In this document: in pieces, positions 53,385-64,000 of the stretch
Layout: each line of letters opens with the position of its first letter
How positions within the stretch are numbered: position 1 is the first letter of the stretch
Assembly: GCF_000208865.1 (NCBI RefSeq)
Contig: NC_018396.1
Coordinates: forward strand, 2,442,630-2,506,629
Source of the DNA: Neospora caninum Liverpool
Taxonomy: Eukaryota; Apicomplexa; Conoidasida; Eucoccidiorida; Sarcocystidae
Length of the DNA: 64,000 bases
Direction of reading: 5' to 3'
Notes under the pieces: generated by a model
Told to the model about the DNA's origin: nothing
Database searches by the model: none
The model's input: only the letters and a program-made list of their open reading frames with translations
Translations under genes and position numbers: made by a program

Positions 53385-55818
53385 GTGAAGCAAGGGTGCC
53401 AGGGAAAGTAATCGTAGAAATATCAGTAATCACACTGACGGGGCAGTAGGCGTGGCATCAGTGGTAACGGCTGTGTGGGGCGAGGCGAAATGGCGCAGTG
53501 GATGGGCTGGTGTCACGCAAAGAGTTTTGCTCGGATCTCGATCGAGAAGACGATCTACAGAGAGCCGGCTCCGCTTTTTCCTGAATCGGAAGAACCAAAA
53601 CGTGTGCGTTTGCCTGTTTCCAAAAACAGCCTTACCTCGACTGGGTCAAGCGCAATACGCAGAGAACCACGTGAATGCACTACAAGGTGGCCGACTTCAA
53701 CGCACACAGCAAACGCCTCACCCAAAGCATAGAACGCTGAGGGAAACACCCCGGAGTCGCAACAGGGGTTTCAAATCGCAGTGGTGTGTGCCAGTGCCTG
53801 GGGGTTTGCCGATTGCAGGCGCTTTTTCACTGTTGATGGATATGCTTGATCCTGTGTATTTCAACGTGTACACTTTTTTTGGCATACGAACACATGCCCA
53901 TTTTCAAATGCGTCCCTCTAGGTTAGGTGGACCCACGAAGTGCATGAGCATTTGAAGCGCCTCTCTAAAGTTTGAGGTTGGGACGCGAAGCCCGGAAATC
54001 GAGTGCTCTGCGTCTCTGGTAACCAGACCACGGAGGGTCACGTTCTCTACGCAGGGACAGGAGCTCGACTCCCCGGAAGACTTCTGAACGGCGTACGTTC
54101 TCTCCCCCGTGTTTGCATGCGGCCACGATGGATGCGTACGCTCCATCCACGTCACGCCAAAGGGCAAGCTGGACGGTCTCGGCGTGTAACAAGCCGGGGT
54201 GCGCACACAGAGAGTCCCATGCAGAGTTCCGTAGATCCTCAGCACCCGCCAAACGGTAGAGGGCGGATGGCTCTTTTCAGAGTCTTACTTTGCCTCGCTA
54301 ACGTAGGAAGAGCTTCGTTTCTATAATGTGGTACATCTTCCGTGGATAGAAAAGAACAGGAAACTGTGAACGGCACATTTGACGAGAGGGAGGTGTCTTT
54401 CTGTGCACTTAAACTTCGTGTGGGTGTACGTCGGCAACGCAGTGGTGTGGTGGGACGGAGATCAAATTCAACTGGCGGAACCGTACGAAGATCGCTCGTG
54501 TCGTTTGTAGAGTGTTCTCCGTCAGTATTCAACCCTGGGAATTGATACAGTTCTTTCTAGTTCCCGTATTTCTCGCGTTTTCCGCGTGTGCGGGTCGAAG
54601 AAGTTGCAGGAGTTTCCGCAGAAGCTTCCTCTGCACCTCTGAGTTTTTTCTCGTCGATGGCAAGTGAACCAGATATGAGAGCAGGAGTAGACGGGTGTAA
54701 GCTCGAACGCTAGTCTAAGTCTCTAACGTACCGTTTACCTACAACTGTACGGAACGCAACAAACCTCCAGGCCAAAGAGTAAAGCCGGGTAAACTGCAAC
54801 AGCACAAAGTAGTAGTGCGCACGCAGAACCTTGTTCGAGTCTCGCTCGACGATCAGAACTTGAGATGCTTTTCTTTGTCCGTGGTCTGTCGGCGATTCGC
54901 TCGAATTGTGCCACACTGCACAGCGTGGTGAGATATTTTTCCAAGTTTGGTATGTGTGTGTGTGCGGGATCCAAATACCTAACGTGCTTCCACAAATATA
55001 ATTCCACTGTCCACAAGTACACAGTCATACAGCTAGGATTCGGAGTCGTCTTTTATGACGCCCTGACCTAGTAACGCTGTACAGTCTTCACCTGGATATT
55101 ACGCCATATACATGCGTACAATCGCGCAGCTTACTGCATGGCACAGTGAATTATTGCGCGTAACGGAGAAGCTCGGGACTTCGCCGCCACCTGTACCTCC
55201 TGAACAGTCTCCTAGTTACCAAGGAAGTCTTCGCGGAGAAAGGAACCCCACTACGTCATCGTGATGCCTCGACAAAAGGAGCGCGGGATATAGCGAATCC
55301 CACAGCCACATTCCAAATACGCCTTTGAAAATTGTGTCCGTATGGCCATCGTGGTTGACAAGCAGGTCTCTCAGCCTCCGGCGTGTCGAGGTAAATAGAA
55401 GGGCACGAAAACCCACCGAAGGCTCAAGGTTCAAGTTCACTGCTTAGAAACCACATACCACACCAGCTAGTGGGTAGTAGGAAGCAGATTTGAAAAAAAA
55501 GGTTGTCCAACTGTCGAGTTCCGTCGTTATGTGGCACGAAACTGATAGCCATCCTCTCTGAGCAAGCTGCCTTTTTGTCTGCTTCAGCACGCGGAGAAAT
55601 GCAAATCTCTATGAACTCTGTCAGCTCTCCTCATTCTGATCTTCACTATCATCAAACTGCTCCACAGCGTGTGCGAGGAAAACTTTGTACATCTCCGCCA
55701 GTCGTGGTCTACATCCTTCTCTACAGGAACTTCCGTACTTGCCGAAGAACCTTTTCGCCTGTAACGGATTTTCCCCGAGCCCGTCTCATTTTATTCAGAC
55801 CAGTTTGCTGTTCTGTTT
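53385..55818. other. Spacer between CutA and coiled-coil gene (convergent)
   Basis: No gene is supported. Both flanking genes end here, so 3' UTRs are expected at each side. The sequence lacks polypyrimidine tracts. A TGCATGC element lies near 54115. Short open frames at 53904-54252 and 54735-55028 on the minus strand show no recognisable content. Confidence 0.5.
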
Positions 55819-56597
55819 TTACTGCCCAAGGTCTTCTTCCAGAGCCTGTAGGCGGCGTTGGAGCTGGAGCTGGCTCTGTTGTAACAACGCATTTTCGTTG
55901 CGGAGCGTTTTGATGAGGTCGTGGAGGCGGATATTTTCGCTCCGCTGCTGGACAAAGAACTGCTTCAGTTCCATTTTTGAACGCTCAAGATGTTCTACGA
56001 GATCTTTTTTCATGTCGTCTACCAGAGTCTCGCATGTGCTCGTCTGCGGAAAAGGCAGAAGCCACAACTAACGCACTCGTGATGTGCACTGAAGTGTCCA
56101 CCTTCCTTTGCTGAGATGAGCAGCGCCACTCCTTGTTCCAGAGAATACGAAATCGAAGCCACAGTGTTCCACACAACTCTCGCTTATCTTCAACTACACG
56201 GCAGCGCAGTGGAGCTACCGTGGGATAGTTTTCGAACAATGAACGACAGCCTGTCCACTCCCTTCTGTCCTCAGCTCAGTATCTCTCTTCAGACCCTTTT
56301 TCTACGTGTTCCTCTCTACTCCTGTGAAGCGCCAGGAGTCCCTGGACCTTGTGACCTTTCTCCTAGACTGACTTGCACTACTTTTTGGTTGCGGTACATG
56401 TGAACTTCTCTGTGAAGAGACTTCAACTCAGAGTCAATGATACTTTCGAGCTCTCGAATTCTCTGTTTCAACCCCGAACCGCTGGTTGGAGTGAGGAAGG
56501 TTGTTCGAGGGGATTCCAAAGATACATGTTCGATAGCGGGTCTAGGCGATGAAGGGGAAGGCTGCTGCGAAGGAGCGGGCTGCTGAGAACACTGCAT
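55819..56597 (-). CDS. Small coiled-coil protein, function unknown
   Basis: Minus-strand exons 56597-56373 and 56043-55819 join in phase 0 through a GTCAGT donor and a TTTTCCGCAG acceptor, giving 149 residues. Residues 1-35 are Gln/Pro/Ser-rich. From about 38 to the end the protein is almost continuous coiled coil, with heptad leucines in both exons (for example IRELESIIDSELKSL, and LIKTLRNENALLQQ near the C-terminus). No signal peptide or membrane helix is seen. The style recalls basal-body or striated-fibre proteins such as SF-assemblin, but that family is usually nearly twice as long and I see no diagnostic motif. The gene stands alone in a sparse region with both neighbours on the opposite strand. 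Further exons cannot be excluded. Confidence 0.6.
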
Positions 56598-61844
<5,247 letters not shown>

Positions 61845-64000
61845 CCCGTCCCGATGCTGTTCTGCTGTCACAAACAGGGCGAGGGCGTGAGGGACGCGAA
61901 AGGAACGGCAGGAAACTTTGTAACAAGAAATATGTGTCAAGCGAATGGGAGACGCGACGTATTGTTGCCGGGCAGATATGTGTCTTCGCCAACACTCGAA
62001 CGTAGCACCTTCGTGGAAAGGTTCCGCTGGACAGAGTGAGATAAAGGGGAGAAACTGCAATTTGTGGAGGTTTCAGGCAGGCTCGGACTGGCCAGGCTAG
62101 TGATTGTGATCGTCCGCGTCAGGAAGGCTGGTTTTTCAGATTTGGCTGCAACATTTTCTGAGAGGAAAGACGCAAAAGCGGCCGGTTCTGAGCACGACTG
62201 GGAAGAACCAACCCGGCGAGAGCGAGATTACCGCAAAACACAAAGGGAACGGTCCCACAGAGGAATTCGTATGATATCCTCCCGGGAGGAAAGACTAAAG
62301 ACGAAACTGTATGTAACGAAAACGGTACGGCTTTTATGCAGCAAAGCTTGTCTGCGAGGACTCCGCAGAGCAGAAGCAGGTGTGTTTCCACCCCTCACAG
62401 AGGCGTAGTCCAGAGTCCGAAGAAGTGCCCTAGCAGCAGAGTAGCGGACCTTTGTGGCTCCTCGCGCCAGACGAAAGCTCGTTTTGCTCTCTTGTATTGA
62501 CTTCTGGGGTGAGAAAATCTTGAGTATTCTCTTGGGAGACGCCGCCATGGCCCGCTCTTCGTGAGGTCCGGGACACCGGAGAAGTCTTTGAGGGCCTTGC
62601 AAGCTTGTTTTTCCAGTTGGTATTCATGAGTCGAGGAAGCAGGAAATACGTCTGTGCTTACTTCCGCTTGTGCAATAGACTGCGAAATCCCGCCTTAGGT
62701 TGAGAACAACCCTGGGTGTACATCGTCGCGAGAAGCAAAACGTTTCCGGCTGCAGAGAGAACGAACAAAAGAGCGTTTGTTCCCTTTAGAGCAAGCGTCC
62801 TTTTGTGAATCAAGAACCTCTAGAAATCGTGTGGACGTGGAGGTTGGCACTTTCCGTACGCAAGCATCGCGCCAATAGATTCGAAAGAAGACAGGGGCTG
62901 GAGTGGTTTATAGCTGTGACGGAGCTGCCTTCCATAGTTTCTGCACATGCTTATGCCCTTCCTGCTGTTGGCAGCCATATCAGAAGAATCTCGCAATTAA
63001 ACGTCTGCTTCGCCTGTTTCGAAAGAAGGCGAGCAGACCAAAGCGTCCTTGAACGGGCAATCATCGCCACAAGCGGTTCTTGGTGGTTGTGTGTAGGGCC
63101 TGCGAACGCAAAATGAGAGTGGAGAGGTGTCTATAACTGCGCATAATACTCGACGTGACGGACAGGGAAATCTTTTTTACACCGTATTAAGGAAGAACCC
63201 ACCATCCGGTTACTTCAGTAACACGGTCACCGACGCTGCTTGGAATTTCTATCTCTACGCCAAACGTAATGGCCCCGTTAAGAGGCAGCTGCCCCCTTCC
63301 ATGCCAGCAAAGATGCATTGTATATATCCAGTGCTGGTCATCCCTTCCTTGATGGTCACGAGCGTGACAAGGCGTCATGTGCTGTTTTTTCCATCCGTTT
63401 GCAATCACTGGCTTTGCAAATGAACTTATTTGAGCCTTTTATCTGTCATGGAGAACCAAGGTAGTGCCCGCCAGTCTCACCCTCCGCATCGTCACATGCG
63501 CAAGCGACGTGACAAGTCCTTCAGCTGTTACTGCCAACAGATGGCACAAAAATATAAAAATGTCGTTCTGATGGTTCTGCCAGAAGTGCGATTGCTATCA
63601 TCAGATAGGCCGCTGGAACACCAAAGCGGTACCATTGAGGGCGCCGTACCAAGTCTGCGCTTCGTGTCCTCGTGTCGACTCCAGTCTCGCTTGAGACGTC
63701 TGTTTTTTATCTGTGAACAGCCCAGAAGGCGAGTTCAATTGCTTGGTCCAGTCTGGAAAACGAAGCTATGTGAAACGCGTTTTCCGTGGTTTCAGCTGCT
63801 CACTGGTATCTCGCATCGAAATCGATCACCCAAACTGGTCCAAAATCTTCCCACTTTCAAGCCTGGTCGGATAGCTGAGAAAGTCCACGGCACAGAGCAC
63901 GGAATCCAAAGAAATTTGCGAGAATTGAGTAAAGCCTTACGCGCCCCTTCTGAAATTGTTCGAAGGCTTTTGCTGTTCCGTCGCTTCTAGTGAAAAGCAG
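61845..64000. other. 3' flank of adenylate kinase; no further gene seen
   Basis: The left part should contain the adenylate kinase 3' UTR. Open frames at 63127-63423 and 63430-63990 on the plus strand have no recognisable motif and no phase-consistent partner exon. Nothing else is supportable to the window end. Confidence 0.5.

Noticed and set aside
63430..63990. 186-codon plus-strand frame near the window end
   Set aside because: It starts at ATG, but has no motif, no clear promoter features and no conserved-looking segment.

Overview
This window is nuclear DNA of a coccidian apicomplexan, most likely Toxoplasma gondii or a close relative (Hammondia, Neospora). The pointers are moderate GC with pyrimidine-rich 5' flanks, genes split by short GT-AG introns, very long low-complexity insertions (Ser/Arg/Glu-rich) in otherwise conserved proteins, frequent TGCATGC elements, scattered TA/TATG microsatellites, and an apicomplexan calcium-dependent protein kinase. 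The species is inferred from style, not from a search.

I assembled eight genes by joining exons whose GT-AG borders and codon phases agree. Plus strand: a CDPK (858-5457), a Regnase/Zc3h12a-type NYN-domain protein (9873-15215), a tandem PqiA-like membrane protein with a glycosylatable C-terminal domain (19098-24848), a CutA protein (51163-53384) and an adenylate kinase (59385-61844). Minus strand: a very large JMJD4-like JmjC protein (37393 down to 31356), a PIG-O-type GPI ethanolamine-phosphate transferase (49000 down to 39746) and a small coiled-coil protein (56597 down to 55819).

Layout: three plus-strand genes fill 0.9-24.8 kb, with 3.9-4.4 kb spacers. A 6.5 kb gene-free stretch (24.8-31.4 kb) separates the convergent PqiA and JMJD4 genes. 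JMJD4 and PIG-O lie in tandem on the minus strand. PIG-O and CutA are head-to-head with a 2.2 kb shared upstream region. The right end is sparse: only the coiled-coil gene and adenylate kinase sit in 53.4-64 kb.

There is no operon logic. The genes serve calcium signalling (CDPK), RNA decay (NYN), membrane or lipid work (PqiA-like), translation-factor hydroxylation (JMJD4), GPI-anchor assembly in the ER (PIG-O), a small conserved trimer possibly sent to the apicoplast (CutA) and nucleotide balance (adenylate kinase). The points most worth a second look are the PqiA-like protein with its lumenal domain, the NYN ribonuclease, the CDPK whose DFG motif reads DWG, a possible second start for CutA that gives a textbook-length protein, and a short mitochondrial-cytochrome-b-like fragment near 38.65 kb. 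I saw no tRNA, rRNA, CRISPR or transposase gene.
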